64,000 bases of DNA, taken from positions 62,001 through 126,000 of the forward strand of contig NZ_VTGY01000025.1 of the NCBI RefSeq assembly GCF_009729075.1, read 5' to 3'. Within the stretch, counting starts at the first letter, position 1. Each line of letters starts with the position of its first letter. Origin of the DNA: Mycolicibacterium sp. CBMA 226 (GTDB taxonomy: Bacteria; Actinomycetota; Actinomycetes; Mycobacteriales; Mycobacteriaceae). Positions 25,012 to 33,721 of this stretch are shown here, piece by piece. The notes under the pieces are model-generated. The model had not been told where the DNA came from, made no database searches, and saw only the letters and a list, made by a program, of their open reading frames with translations. The translations under genes and the position numbers were made by a program.

Positions 25012-26493
25012 TCAGCGAATGGGCCGCAAGACGATCGGCATGCCGTCGACCGGCACAGCCATGCCGCCGTAGTCGTACCACGGCTCATAACCCGGGTGGG
25101 GCAGCTCCAAACGGTACTGGCGCAGCAGTCGGTGCATCACCGTCTTGATCTCCAACTGCCCGAAGACCATGCCGATGCACTTGTGCGCGCCACCACCGAA
25201 CGGCGCGAAGGCGTAGCGATGGGCTTTGTGCTCGTTGCGTGGTTCGGCGAACCGCTCGGGGTCGAACCGCATGGGGTCGGTCCACAGTTCGGACAGGCGG
25301 TGGTTCATGCCGGGCCACGTGACGACGTCGGTGCCGGCCGGGATGTAGTAGCCCAGCAGCTCGGTATCGCGGACGGCGCGGCGGAAATTGAAGCCCAACG
25401 GGGTCTGCAGGCGCAGCGCCTCGTTGATCACCAGGTCGTAGGTTTCCAGCTTCTCGAGCGCCTCGATGTCCAGCGGGGCATCGCCGATGCGCTCGGATTC
25501 CTCGCGGAGTTTGTCCTGCCACTGCGGGTTGGCTGCCAGGTGGTAGGCCATGGTCGTGAGCGTCGACGTCGTGGTGTCGTGCGCGGCCATCATGAGGAAG
25601 ATCATGTGCGCGACGATCTGGTCGTCGGTGAAGGTCTGCCCGTCTTCGTCCTGCGCATGACAGAGCACGCTGAACATGTCGGTGCCCTCGGAGCGGCGCT
25701 TCTCGGCGATGGAGTTCGAGAAGTAGTCCTCGAGCGTCTTGCGGGCCTGGACGCCGCGCCACCAGGCGAAGGGGCGAACCGGCTTACGGATGATCGCGTT
25801 GCCTGCGCGGGTCGTGGTGGTGAAGGCCTGGTTGATGGTGGTGACGAGCTTGTGGTCGGTCCCAGCGGGGTGTCCCATGAACACCTCGGACGCGATGTCG
25901 AGTGTCAGCTCCTTGACCGCCGGATGGAACAGGAATCGGGGATCGTTGGCCACCCAGTCGTTGGCCAGCACCTTCGTCGCCACCGAGTCGATGTGGGACA
26001 CGTAGCCCGTCAGCCGTGAGCGGGTGAAGGCTTCCTGCATGATCCGGCGGTGGAACATGTGCTCGTCGAAATCGAGCAGCATCAGCCCGCCTTCGAAGAA
26101 CGGCCCGATCACCGGATCCCAGGCGCGCTGCGAGAAATCCTTGTTGCGGTTGGAGAAGACCGCCTGCGTCGCATCCGGTCCCAGCGCCATCACGGCCGGC
26201 AGTGCCGGCGTCTGCGCGTAGTACAGCGGTCCGTGCTTGCGGTAGAGCGACAAGACGTAGTCGGGGCCGCCCCGGAACACCTCGATCAGGTGGCCGATGA
26301 TCGGCAGTCCCGAGTCGCCCAGGATCGGCTTGAGGCCGCTGCCTGCCGGCGGCTCGGCGAGCTTGAACTGATCCCACTCGGTGGCCAGCAGCCGCTGCTC
26401 GATGATGCCCATGCCCGGCACCGTGACGGGCGTGGGCTTGAGGCGCCGCATGGCCTGAGCGAGGAGGTAGTTCGGGGTGCTGATAGTCGCCAT
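25012..26493 (-). CDS. cyp136: Cytochrome P450, CYP136 family
   Basis: The 493-residue enzyme has the I-helix MMAAHDTTTS oxygen-activation motif, the K-helix EALR and the heme loop FAPFGGGAHKCIG with the thiolate cysteine. Sequence along the whole length, from MATISTPNYLL at the start to DGMPIVLRP at the end, matches mycobacterial CYP136. The start at 26493 is chosen for this match; the frame extends to 26565. It diverges from a TetR gene and an SDR, the same neighbourhood as Rv3057c-Rv3059 in M. tuberculosis. The natural substrate is unknown. Confidence 0.93.
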   Translation of the reverse strand: MATISTPNYLLAQAMRRLKPTPVTVPGMGIIEQRLLATEWDQFKLAEPPAGSGLKPILGDSGLPIIGHLIEVFRGGPDYVLSLYRKHGPLYYAQTPALPAVMALGPDATQAVFSNRNKDFSQRAWDPVIGPFFEGGLMLLDFDEHMFHRRIMQEAFTRSRLTGYVSHIDSVATKVLANDWVANDPRFLFHPAVKELTLDIASEVFMGHPAGTDHKLVTTINQAFTTTTRAGNAIIRKPVRPFAWWRGVQARKTLEDYFSNSIAEKRRSEGTDMFSVLCHAQDEDGQTFTDDQIVAHMIFLMMAAHDTTTSTLTTMAYHLAANPQWQDKLREESERIGDAPLDIEALEKLETYDLVINEALRLQTPLGFNFRRAVRDTELLGYYIPAGTDVVTWPGMNHRLSELWTDPMRFDPERFAEPRNEHKAHRYAFAPFGGGAHKCIGMVFGQLEIKTVMHRLLRQYRLELPHPGYEPWYDYGGMAVPVDGMPIVLRPIR

Positions 26494-26526
26494 CCAGGGA
26501 TTCCCGTCTGCTCTTGAGGCATGTTT

Positions 26527-26583
26527 GTGGTGAAAGTCACCACCTTTTGTCATCTTGGCTGCCATACTTGACGCGTGTCAAGT
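26527..26583. promoter_or_regulatory. Two operators between cyp136 and tetR
   Basis: Two perfect-arm palindromes occur in the divergent gap: GTGGTGA-AAG-TCACCAC (26527-26543) and ACTTGAC-GCGT-GTCAAGT (26566-26583). Their size and placement between divergent genes fit binding sites for the TetR protein encoded at 26621, controlling both itself and cyp136. Which of the two it binds is not known. Confidence 0.5.
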
Positions 26584-26620
26584 TTTGAATTGGTGTGTCG
26601 GCGATGACATCGTGAGCGCC

Positions 26621-27253
26621 ATGAGCGCTGAAGTCGAGACGGCCGACAAGGGCCGCAGTCGCGGCGACAGGCAACGCGACGCCATCGTCAACGCGGTCCG
26701 CGAGCTGCTGGAGGAGCGGCCGTTCGCCGAGCTGTCCGTGAGCACGATCAGTGCGCGCGCCGGCGTCGCGCGGTCGGGCTTCTACTTCTACTTCGACTCG
26801 AAGTACTCCGTCCTGGCCCGGATCGTCTCCGAGGCCATGGAGGAACTCGACACACTCACTCATAACTTCGCGCCGCGCGAGCCCGACGAGTCGCCGGCGT
26901 CTTTCGCCAAGCGGATGGTCGGCAGCGCGGCCGCGGTGTTCGCCAGCAACGACCCGATCATGGCGGCGTGCACCATCGCGCAGAACACCGACGCCGAGAT
27001 TCGCGACCTGATGGCCGATTTCGAGGACGGCGTGATCGCCAAGATCGTCGGCTTGATCGAGCAGGACGCCGGTAGACGCCCGATTTCCGATGATCTGCCG
27101 GCATTGGTTCGCACGTTGGTGTCGACAACCGCTATGACGCTGTCGCGCGACAGCGCGTTCATCGGACGCGGCGGAGACCCGCAACGCGCCGTGGAGATCG
27201 TCGAGCGGTTGTGGCTCAGCGCGTTATGGGGCGGTGGAGACCTGCCTGTGTAG
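26621..27253 (+). CDS. TetR-family regulator (Rv3058c-like)
   Basis: The 210-residue protein has an N-terminal TetR helix-turn-helix (about residues 15-60, ELSVSTISARAGVARSGFYFYF) and a helical ligand-binding domain. The ATG at 26621 is preferred; a GTG at 26612 is possible. It sits between cyp136 (divergent) and an SDR gene that begins 9 bases downstream, matching the M. tuberculosis locus. It probably represses this lipid or sterol-related oxidation set. Confidence 0.88.
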   Translation: MSAEVETADKGRSRGDRQRDAIVNAVRELLEERPFAELSVSTISARAGVARSGFYFYFDSKYSVLARIVSEAMEELDTLTHNFAPREPDESPASFAKRMVGSAAAVFASNDPIMAACTIAQNTDAEIRDLMADFEDGVIAKIVGLIEQDAGRRPISDDLPALVRTLVSTTAMTLSRDSAFIGRGGDPQRAVEIVERLWLSALWGGGDLPV

Positions 27254-27262
27254 GGTCGGGCC

Positions 27263-28120
27263 ATGACGCGGTGGAGCGGCTACGCAGGTAAGCGGTGTTT
27301 CGTGACGGGGGCGGCCAGCGGTATCGGCCGGGCGACGGTACTCAAGCTGGCGCAACAGGGCGCGGTCCTCTATCTGACCGATCGTGACGCCACCGGGCTG
27401 GAGGAGACCGTCGCCGACGCCCGGGCACTCGGCGCCGAGGTGGCCGAACACCGTGCCCTGGACATCTCCGACTACGACGCCGTCGCGGCGTTCGCCGCCG
27501 ACATCCACAGCCGGCACGAGGCCATGGACGTGGTCCTCAACATCGCCGGAATCTCGGCCTGGGGCACCGTCAGCACCCTGACGCATCAACACTGGCGCTC
27601 GATGGTCGACGTCAATCTCATGGGACCCATCCACGTCATCGAAACCATGGTCCCGCCCATGGTGGCCGCGGGCCGCGGCGGTCGGCTGGCCAACGTGTCG
27701 TCGGCCGCGGGCATCGTCGCGCTGCCCTGGCACGCCGCCTACAGCGCGAGCAAGTACGGCCTGCGCGGGGTGAGCGAGGTGCTGCGCTTCGACCTGGCGC
27801 GGCATCGCATCGGGGTGTCGGTCGTGGTACCCGGCGCGGTGAAAACGCCTCTGGTGCAGACGGTTCAGATCGCCGGCGTGGATCGCGACGATCCGCAGGT
27901 GCAGCGCTGGGTGGCCCGGTTCGCGGGGCATGCGGTGTCGCCCGAGCAGGCCGCGGACAAGCTCCTCGCCGGCGTGGCCAAGAACCGGTTCATGATCTAC
28001 ACCTCGCCCGACATCCGGGCGCTGTATCTGTTCAAGCGGCTCGCGTGGTGGCCCTACAGCGTGGCGATGCGTCAGGTGAACGTGCTGTTCACGCGTGCGC
28101 TACGGCCGAAGCGGCGCTGA
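27263..28120 (+). CDS. Short-chain dehydrogenase (Rv3057c-like)
   Basis: The 285-residue SDR has the TGAASGIGRAT cofactor motif near the N-terminus, the LNIAGIS version of NNAG and the catalytic AAYSASKYG. The longer C-terminus (FMIYTSPDIRALYLFKRLAWWPYS) is typical of the mycobacterial Rv3057c group. It is 9 bases downstream of the TetR gene and likely cotranscribed, oxidising or reducing a compound handled by CYP136. Confidence 0.9.
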   Translation: MTRWSGYAGKRCFVTGAASGIGRATVLKLAQQGAVLYLTDRDATGLEETVADARALGAEVAEHRALDISDYDAVAAFAADIHSRHEAMDVVLNIAGISAWGTVSTLTHQHWRSMVDVNLMGPIHVIETMVPPMVAAGRGGRLANVSSAAGIVALPWHAAYSASKYGLRGVSEVLRFDLARHRIGVSVVVPGAVKTPLVQTVQIAGVDRDDPQVQRWVARFAGHAVSPEQAADKLLAGVAKNRFMIYTSPDIRALYLFKRLAWWPYSVAMRQVNVLFTRALRPKRR

Positions 28121-28144
28121 GCCGAAACCGCTGCGCCTCAGCGC
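28114..28144. terminator. Bidirectional hairpin between SDR and AAA ATPase genes
   Basis: GCGCTGAG (28114-28121) pairs with CTCAGCGC (28137-28144). The arms cover the stop codons of the two convergent genes, and TTT follows on the plus side. Confidence 0.5.
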
Positions 28145-29298
28145 TTTCCCCAGTCCCACGGCGGCGCGCTGATCATCGTCTGACCGTCGACGTGCGTCTC
28201 GCCCCACTGCTTGACCAGCTCGACTTCGCTTGCGTCGCACGCGGCCAGCCGCTCGCGCAGCCGTGCCGAGTGTGTGACCACGACAACCTGGGTCTTGCGC
28301 GCCGCGGCGGCGATCATGTCCGCCAATGGGCCCACCAGGTCGGGGTGTAGAGAGGTCTCCGGCTCGTTGAGCACCATGAGTGCGGGCGGTTCCGGAGACA
28401 GTAGGGCAGCGCCCCAGAGCAGGAATCGCAGTGTGCCATCGGATAACTCGGCCGAGCGCAGCGGACGCAGCATGCCACGTTGGTGCAGTTGCAGTTCGAA
28501 CAGCCCGCCGTCGGAGCTCACGGAGATCTCGGCGCCGTCGAACGCTTCGCTGACCGCGCGCGGCAGATCGTCGAACCCCGCTTCAAGGATGGTCTGGACC
28601 GCGGCCGCCAGATCGCTGCCGTCGTCGCTGAGCACCGGGGTCCGGGTACCCACCTGGCGGCGGCGCGCCGGGGCATCCCGGTCGGCCCGGAAGCCGTCGT
28701 AGAAGCGCCAGTCGCGCAACCGATCCCGGACCGCGGCGAGCTCGGGGAGGGCATCGGGATTCGCGTATTCCGCGAGGACGCTGCGGTAGCTCGGCAGGGC
28801 GCGGGTCAGTTCGTCGAAGCCGCGGCCCGAGTCGGAGGCCACTTCGGCATAGGTCCGCGTGCGACGGACCAGGGTGCTGCTCGGCCGGGGCGACGGTCCC
28901 GCGAACACCGTCTCCCGCTTGATCTCGGGGTCCTGACCGAACATCGACTTGTGGCCTGGGTCCTGCGGCAGTCCGAGGTCGATGAAATAGCCGAAATCGG
29001 TTGTTGCAAAGCCGAGTTCGAGCGACACGGGCCGGGTTCGGGTGGTGCCCTCGGTGGTGCCGGTCCGGCGGGTCCCGCTGGTGTTCTCCGGGCCGGCCCA
29101 CAGCACCGACTGCAACCCGCCTTCGCGGGCCAGGGACCCGATGACCTCGCCGCGCCCGCAGTCGGCCAGCAGTCCCAGTGCGCGGTACACCGATGACTTA
29201 CCGGTGCCGTTGGCCCCCGTCACCACGGTCAATTCGGAGAGGGGCAGCACAATCTCGCGCAGCGACCGGTAGCCCCGGATGGCGACAGTCGTCAGCAC
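28138..29298 (-). CDS. AAA-family (RecF/SMC-like) ATPase
   Basis: The 386-residue protein begins MLTTVAIRGYRSL and has a Walker A motif GANGTGKSS (about residues 27-36). Near the C-terminus are the ABC-type signature-like ELSDGTLRFL, a Walker B ALMVLNEPETSLHPD and a VVVTHS switch. This layout is shared by AAA_21/AAA_23 proteins of unknown or DNA-repair-related function. Its 5' end overlaps the 3' end of dinP by 7 bases, so it is cotranscribed with a translesion polymerase. No defence partner gene is beside it. Confidence 0.85.
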   Translation of the reverse strand: MLTTVAIRGYRSLREIVLPLSELTVVTGANGTGKSSVYRALGLLADCGRGEVIGSLAREGGLQSVLWAGPENTSGTRRTGTTEGTTRTRPVSLELGFATTDFGYFIDLGLPQDPGHKSMFGQDPEIKRETVFAGPSPRPSSTLVRRTRTYAEVASDSGRGFDELTRALPSYRSVLAEYANPDALPELAAVRDRLRDWRFYDGFRADRDAPARRRQVGTRTPVLSDDGSDLAAAVQTILEAGFDDLPRAVSEAFDGAEISVSSDGGLFELQLHQRGMLRPLRSAELSDGTLRFLLWGAALLSPEPPALMVLNEPETSLHPDLVGPLADMIAAAARKTQVVVVTHSARLRERLAACDASEVELVKQWGETHVDGQTMISAPPWDWGKR

Positions 29299-30326
29299 TT
29301 GTCGGGCATCTCCAGTTCCAGCCGCACCCCGAGCAGCCGCACCGGCCGGTCCAGTTCGAAGTCGTGCAGCAGGTCGATCGCGGTCCGGGTGATGGTCGCC
29401 AGATCGGTATCGGCAACTGGCAACTTGCGAATCTTGGTGCGGGTGAAGAACGTTTTGGTGCGCAGGGTCACGGCCACCCGGGTCGCGATGCGGCCCTGCT
29501 CGACGATCTCATCCAGGGTCCGCCGGGCCAGATCGCTGACCGCGGCCTCCATCTCGGCGGTGTCGGTGAGGTCCTCCGGGAACGTCACCACATGACTGCG
29601 TGAGCGGGGCACCCACGGTTCCGCCGTCACGGTGCTGTCGCCACCGCCCTTGGCCAGCAACAGGATCCACAATCCGGTGGTCGGCCCGAAGGTCGAGGTG
29701 AGGAGCTCGGCATCGGTGCGCGCGAGCTCCGCGACGGTCGTGATGTCCAGTTCGGCAAGCTTTTTCGCGGTCTTGGGACCGACGCCCCAGAGTGCGTCGA
29801 CCGGCCGGTCGCCCATCACCGTCATCCAGTTCTCGGCGGTGAGCGCGAAAACCCCGGCCGGCTTGCCGAACCCGGTGGCGACCTTGGCGCGCTGCTTGTT
29901 GTCGCTGATGCCGACGCTGCACGACAGCCCGGTCTCGGCCGCGATCACGGCACGAATCTTCTCGGCCAGCTCGAACGGATCAGCAACGGCTGCACCGACG
30001 TACGCCTCGTCCCAGCCCCACACCTCGACCGGGTGTCCGAGGTCGCGGAGCAGACCCATCACCTGCTCGGAGGCTTCGTCGTAGGCGGGAGCGTCCGAGG
30101 GCAGGAAGACGGCCTCTGGGCATTTGCGGGCAGCGGTGCGCAGCGGCATCCCGGCGTGGACGCCGAACTCCCGTGCCTCGTACGAGGCGCAGGTGACGAC
30201 TTTGCGGGGCTCTGTGGGGTCACCGCTGCCGCCGACGATCACCGGCCGGCCGACGAGTTCGGGGTGACGGCGCAGTTCGACGGAAGCCAGGAACTGGTCC
30301 AGGTCGACGTGCAGTACCCACGTCAT
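29292..30326 (-). CDS. dinP: Translesion DNA polymerase IV, DinB2 type
   Basis: The 344-residue Y-family polymerase starts MTWVLHVDLDQFLASVELRR with the first catalytic aspartates, and carries the second acidic pair in WGWDEAYVG. It ends soon after the little-finger domain without an obvious clamp-binding peptide, as in mycobacterial DinB2 (Rv3056). It copies damaged or ribonucleotide-containing DNA with low fidelity. The start at 30326 aligns with the family; the stop of the upstream TetR gene lies one base away (30328). Confidence 0.9.
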   Translation of the reverse strand: MTWVLHVDLDQFLASVELRRHPELVGRPVIVGGSGDPTEPRKVVTCASYEAREFGVHAGMPLRTAARKCPEAVFLPSDAPAYDEASEQVMGLLRDLGHPVEVWGWDEAYVGAAVADPFELAEKIRAVIAAETGLSCSVGISDNKQRAKVATGFGKPAGVFALTAENWMTVMGDRPVDALWGVGPKTAKKLAELDITTVAELARTDAELLTSTFGPTTGLWILLLAKGGGDSTVTAEPWVPRSRSHVVTFPEDLTDTAEMEAAVSDLARRTLDEIVEQGRIATRVAVTLRTKTFFTRTKIRKLPVADTDLATITRTAIDLLHDFELDRPVRLLGVRLELEMPDKC

Positions 30327-30327
30327 G

Positions 30328-30960
30328 TCAGGTTCCGCAGAGCTTGTGCGCCACGGTTTCCCATGCCGCGCCCTGCACCTGCAGGCTCTGGCCGAGGTCG
30401 TCATGCAGATGGGTGACGTAGTCGGCATCCAGCAGGGCCAGTAGGGCGTCGGTCTGAGCGTCCAGGTTCCCGGTGGTGCCGGCGGACTGCAGCAGCATCC
30501 TGACGTGGGTGCGGTGCACGGCGGCAGCGGCGCCGAAACGGCTCTGCGGGTCGCGTCCCGCGTCGGACAGCAGCGCCCGGTGCTGCCAGACGAACTGGAG
30601 CCGGTCGCGACCGTAGGCGATCAGTCGTTCCAGGGGTGGCGCGCCGGGGCCCAGTGGCGGCGGCCCGAACATCAGCGCATTCTGTTCGACCTGTTCATCT
30701 TCGTCGAGAAGGACGAGCATGAGGCCGGAGCGGCTGCCGAAGCGGCGGAACAGGGTGCCCTTGCCGACGCCGGCCTCGGCGGCGATGTCGTCCATGGTGA
30801 CGGCGTCGGCGCCGCGCTCTGCGATCAGGCGGCGGGCCGCGTCGAGAAGGAGCAGCCGGTTGCGCGCCGCGTCGCCGCGTTCGACTGGCACCGCGGGGGT
30901 CATCGGCAGGCCGGCCATGGGCAGGTTCGTGGGCCGCAGCTGCGCCACCCCGTCGGTCAT
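30328..30960 (-). CDS. TetR-family regulator (Rv3055-like)
   Basis: The 210-residue protein has a TetR helix-turn-helix at about residues 35-80 (VTMDDIAAEAGVGKGTLFRRFGSR split over helices 2-4) and a C-terminal ligand-binding region. It is in line with dinP and divergent from an FMN reductase gene. A palindrome between them (30987-31006) is its likely operator. Confidence 0.88.
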   Translation of the reverse strand: MTDGVAQLRPTNLPMAGLPMTPAVPVERGDAARNRLLLLDAARRLIAERGADAVTMDDIAAEAGVGKGTLFRRFGSRSGLMLVLLDEDEQVEQNALMFGPPPLGPGAPPLERLIAYGRDRLQFVWQHRALLSDAGRDPQSRFGAAAAVHRTHVRMLLQSAGTTGNLDAQTDALLALLDADYVTHLHDDLGQSLQVQGAAWETVAHKLCGT

Positions 30961-30986
30961 GATGAAACTTTAGCTCAGGTGGAATT

Positions 30987-31006
30987 AATCGGACCATAGT
31001 CCGGTT
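30987..31006. promoter_or_regulatory. Palindromic operator between tetR and FMN reductase
   Basis: CGGAC-CATA-GTCCG (30990-31003), extended by matching AA/TT flanks, forms an imperfect 20-base palindrome in the divergent gap. It is a fitting TetR-type site controlling both genes. Confidence 0.5.
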
Positions 31007-31064
31007 GACTCATGCGAGGATCGGTTCGCCGGAACCGACCACACACACGCTAAGGGGAAAGATA

Positions 31065-31604
31065 ATGGCAGATACCAAGGTCCTGGTCCTGGTCGGCAGC
31101 TTGCGCGCCGCCTCGCTCAACCGGCAACTCGCCGAGGTGGCCGCCGAAGCGGCGCCCGACGGTGTGGCGGTGCGGGTCGCGGACGGGCTCGGCGACCTGC
31201 CGTTCTACAACGAAGACCTCGACAACGAGTCGGTATCCGAAGCGGTCGTGGCGCTGCGTCAGATCGCCGGCGACGCGGACGCGATCCTGGCCGTCACCCC
31301 CGAGTACAACGGCACCATTCCCGCCGTTCTGAAGAACGCCATCGACTGGCTGTCCCGCCCGTACGGCGCCGGCGCCGTCAGCGGCAAGCCGCTGGCCGTC
31401 ATCGGTGCCGCGCTCGGCCAGTACGGCGGCGTGTGGGCGCACGACGAGACCCGCAAGTCGTTCGGCATCGCCGGTGCGGATGTCGTGGACGTCAAGCTGT
31501 CGCTGCCCGCTTCGGCGTTCGACGGCAAGCATCCGCGTGAGGCGGCCGAGGTCGTCGACGGCGTGCGTGGCGTGATCTCCAAGCTGGCCGCCGAGGTCGG
31601 CTGA
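31065..31604 (+). CDS. NADPH-dependent FMN reductase family protein (Rv3054c-like)
   Basis: The 179-residue flavodoxin-fold protein has the FMN phosphate loop GSLRAASLNRQ and the PEYNGTIPAVLKNAIDWLSRP segment typical of chromate/quinone-reducing FMN reductases. The ATG at 31065 follows a strong AAGGGGAAAG ribosome binding site. It is divergent from a TetR gene and ends at a textbook terminator. A role in detoxifying quinones is likely but not proven. Confidence 0.9.
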   Translation: MADTKVLVLVGSLRAASLNRQLAEVAAEAAPDGVAVRVADGLGDLPFYNEDLDNESVSEAVVALRQIAGDADAILAVTPEYNGTIPAVLKNAIDWLSRPYGAGAVSGKPLAVIGAALGQYGGVWAHDETRKSFGIAGADVVDVKLSLPASAFDGKHPREAAEVVDGVRGVISKLAAEVG

Positions 31605-31629
31605 CCCGGGCGGGTAGGCAACGCAAAGG

Positions 31630-31666
31630 GCCGTCGGCATCCGGAAACGGATGCCGACGGCTTTTT
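31630..31666 (+). terminator. Intrinsic terminator
   Basis: Fourteen-base perfect arms (31630-31643 and 31648-31661, GCCGTCGGCATCCG and its complement) with a GAAA loop are followed by TTTTT (31662-31666). It ends transcription of the FMN reductase gene. Confidence 0.92.
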
Positions 31667-31757
31667 GCGCTATCCGAGGGTCCTGCGCACGACGAAATAT
31701 CCGGGTAGCTGTCGTCCTTCGGGGACAAATGAACTGACGACGAACTACGGTTTGGGG

Positions 31758-33065
31758 GTGTCCGGGAAACAGGCAGCCAACGTGGCCGCTGACGGGGACC
31801 GCGCCGGCGCGGCTGACGCGTTGACGCAGGCGGTGGCCGGAATCGGCACACGACTGGATGCTCGGCTCACCGAAATCACGCGCTCAATCTCGGACCTGCT
31901 GGTGGCGGACATCCGCGAGCTGCGCGACGAAGAGCAACTCCAGCAGGTCCTGGCCGATTCGGTCTCGGCGAACATCGATGCGTTCTTCGCCGCGGCCCGG
32001 CACGGAATCTCGATCGACCTGTTGCATGCCCCCGCGGCCGCGCTCGAGCATGCCCGCCGGCTGGCGCAGCGGGACATCTCGGCCAATGTGCTGGTCCGGT
32101 CATACCGGCTGGGCCATCGGGCGGTGCTGAAAGAGGTGCTCGAGGAGATTCGCGCCGCGGCACTCGATCCGGGACTGGGGCTGGACGTTTTCGACGTGAT
32201 GTCGACGATCTCGTTCAATTACATCGACAGGATCTCCCAAGAAGTCGTCGAGGTCTACCAGCAGGCCCGGGAGAGCTGGCTCGAGAACCGAAATAGTTTG
32301 CGTATCAACGAGATTCGTGAGCTGCTCGCCGGCGGTGACGTCGATGTCGACGCCGCGACGGTGGCTATCCGGTATCCGCTGCAGCGGACTCATCTCGCGG
32401 TGGTGCTGTGGTCCGACGATTCGGCGGACCGGCTGGCCGAGATGGAGCGCCTGATCCAGCAGTTCGCCGCGTCGATCGGCGCGGCGGATTCTCCGCTGTT
32501 CATCTCGGTGGATCGGGCCACGGCATGGGCCTGGGTTGCGGTACCTGCGGCGGTCATGGGCGAAGCGGTGACATGGCTGGGCAGTCTGGTGCCGGCCGAC
32601 GGACCGTACGTCGCCGTCGGTACCCCGCAGTCCGGCGTCGCCGGCTTCCGGCTGTCGCACCGGCAGGCCGAGGACGCCCGCGTCGTCGCGGTGGCGTCGG
32701 GCCCGCAGCAGCGCCGGTTCACCGCGTTCGGCCATCGTGGTGTCGCGCTCGCGGCACTACTGGGGTCGAATGTCGATGCGTTGTCGGCGTGGGCCACGGA
32801 AGTGCTCGGCCCACTGGCCTCTTCGACCGTCAGCGATCAGCGGCTGCGCGAGACACTGCAGGCGTTCCTCAAGGCCGGTGGCAGCAACAAGGCCGCGGCC
32901 GAGGAATTGCACCTGCATACCAACTCGGTGAAGTACCGGGTGCAGCGCGCCATCGAACGCCGGGGCCGGCCCATCGAGGACGACCGGCTCGACGTGGAGG
33001 TTGCGCTGCTGCTGTGCAGTCAGTTCGGCGACCGGCTGCTGGACCCGGCGGACGACGGCGGGTGA
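31758..33065 (+). CDS. PucR/CdaR-type transcriptional regulator
   Basis: The protein of about 435 residues has a long N-terminal helical region, a GGDEF-like middle region without catalytic residues, and a C-terminal PucR helix-turn-helix (AFLKAGGSNKAAAEELHLHTNSVKYRVQR, split by a turn). Such activators respond to small metabolites. The GTG at 31758 after a GGGGG stretch is my preferred start, but the frame opens at 31665. A second regulator of the same family lies at 61476. Its targets are unknown; the downstream ECF operon is separated by 98 bases. Confidence 0.8.
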   Translation: MSGKQAANVAADGDRAGAADALTQAVAGIGTRLDARLTEITRSISDLLVADIRELRDEEQLQQVLADSVSANIDAFFAAARHGISIDLLHAPAAALEHARRLAQRDISANVLVRSYRLGHRAVLKEVLEEIRAAALDPGLGLDVFDVMSTISFNYIDRISQEVVEVYQQARESWLENRNSLRINEIRELLAGGDVDVDAATVAIRYPLQRTHLAVVLWSDDSADRLAEMERLIQQFAASIGAADSPLFISVDRATAWAWVAVPAAVMGEAVTWLGSLVPADGPYVAVGTPQSGVAGFRLSHRQAEDARVVAVASGPQQRRFTAFGHRGVALAALLGSNVDALSAWATEVLGPLASSTVSDQRLRETLQAFLKAGGSNKAAAEELHLHTNSVKYRVQRAIERRGRPIEDDRLDVEVALLLCSQFGDRLLDPADDGG

Positions 33066-33088
33066 CGGTGTTGCCCGTGGCGGTCCGG

Positions 33089-33108
33089 TGTAACCCCGGT
33101 GGCTATCT
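33089..33108 (+). promoter_or_regulatory. Bipartite motif TGTAAC-N9-TATCT upstream of the ECF sigma gene
   Basis: TGTAACCC, seven bases, TATCT. The same 20-base arrangement occurs at 34430-34449. Each copy ends 54-55 bases before the start codon of its gene. It may mark the promoter or activator site of a sigma-controlled regulon; the TGTAAC box resembles an ECF -35. Confidence 0.5.
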
Positions 33109-33163
33109 ACTTCTCGAAGTGGTCCCGGGGTGTGCCGGGCCGCACCGATGAGACGGGGCCAAC

Positions 33164-33721
33164 GTGTCTGCACAGCGTGATCCTGTGCACCGACCCCCGC
33201 TGCGCGTGGTCTCGTCGGATTCCCGGTATCCCGACTGGGAATCCGTCTACCAGGACAACGCGAAGTGGGTATACCGCACGATCTACGCGCGGGTCGGCAA
33301 TCAGGCCGACGCCGAGGACCTCACCGCAGAGGTGTTCCTCGCCGCGCTGCGGCCGTTGCGGCTGACCGCGAGTGCCGCCGAGGTGCGGTCCTACCTGCGG
33401 AGCACCGCGCGCACGGTGCTCGCCGCGCACTGGCGCGAGACGATGGGGCGGGAGATTACCTGTATCGATGTGGCCGGCGATGGCGAGCCGGCGGCGCCGC
33501 CGGAAGCCGAAGAGTCCATCAGTACCGCGCCGGACCGGGTCGCCGAAGTGTTGGAGGCCCTGCCGGACAACTATCGACGCATACTGGAGCTGCGATTTCT
33601 TCAGACCAAGTCCATCAAGGAGTCCGCAGCGGAGCTCGGTGTCAGCGTCGCCAACGCAAAGGTGTTGCAACACCGGGCATTACGCCTGGCGGCACAGATC
33701 AACGAGAAGGGCGAGCCATGA
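33164..33721 (+). CDS. ECF RNA polymerase sigma factor (paired with Rieske membrane protein)
   Basis: The 185-residue protein has sigma-2 (about residues 22-90, YRTIYARVGNQADAEDLTAEVF with the core-binding helix) and sigma-4 (about 125-180, LPDNYRRILELRFLQ then ELGVSVANAKVLQHRALR). It directs RNA polymerase to stress promoters. The GTG start at 33164 is used; no strong ribosome binding site decides it. Its stop codon overlaps the ATG of a membrane Rieske protein gene (ATGA at 33718), the usual position of an anti-sigma gene. A shared upstream motif suggests autoregulation. Confidence 0.87.
   Translation: MSAQRDPVHRPPLRVVSSDSRYPDWESVYQDNAKWVYRTIYARVGNQADAEDLTAEVFLAALRPLRLTASAAEVRSYLRSTARTVLAAHWRETMGREITCIDVAGDGEPAAPPEAEESISTAPDRVAEVLEALPDNYRRILELRFLQTKSIKESAAELGVSVANAKVLQHRALRLAAQINEKGEP

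Noticed and set aside
28138..29298. Anti-phage ATPase (OLD/Gabija-like)
   Set aside because: No TOPRIM nuclease domain or partner helicase gene is present; the gene overlaps dinP instead.
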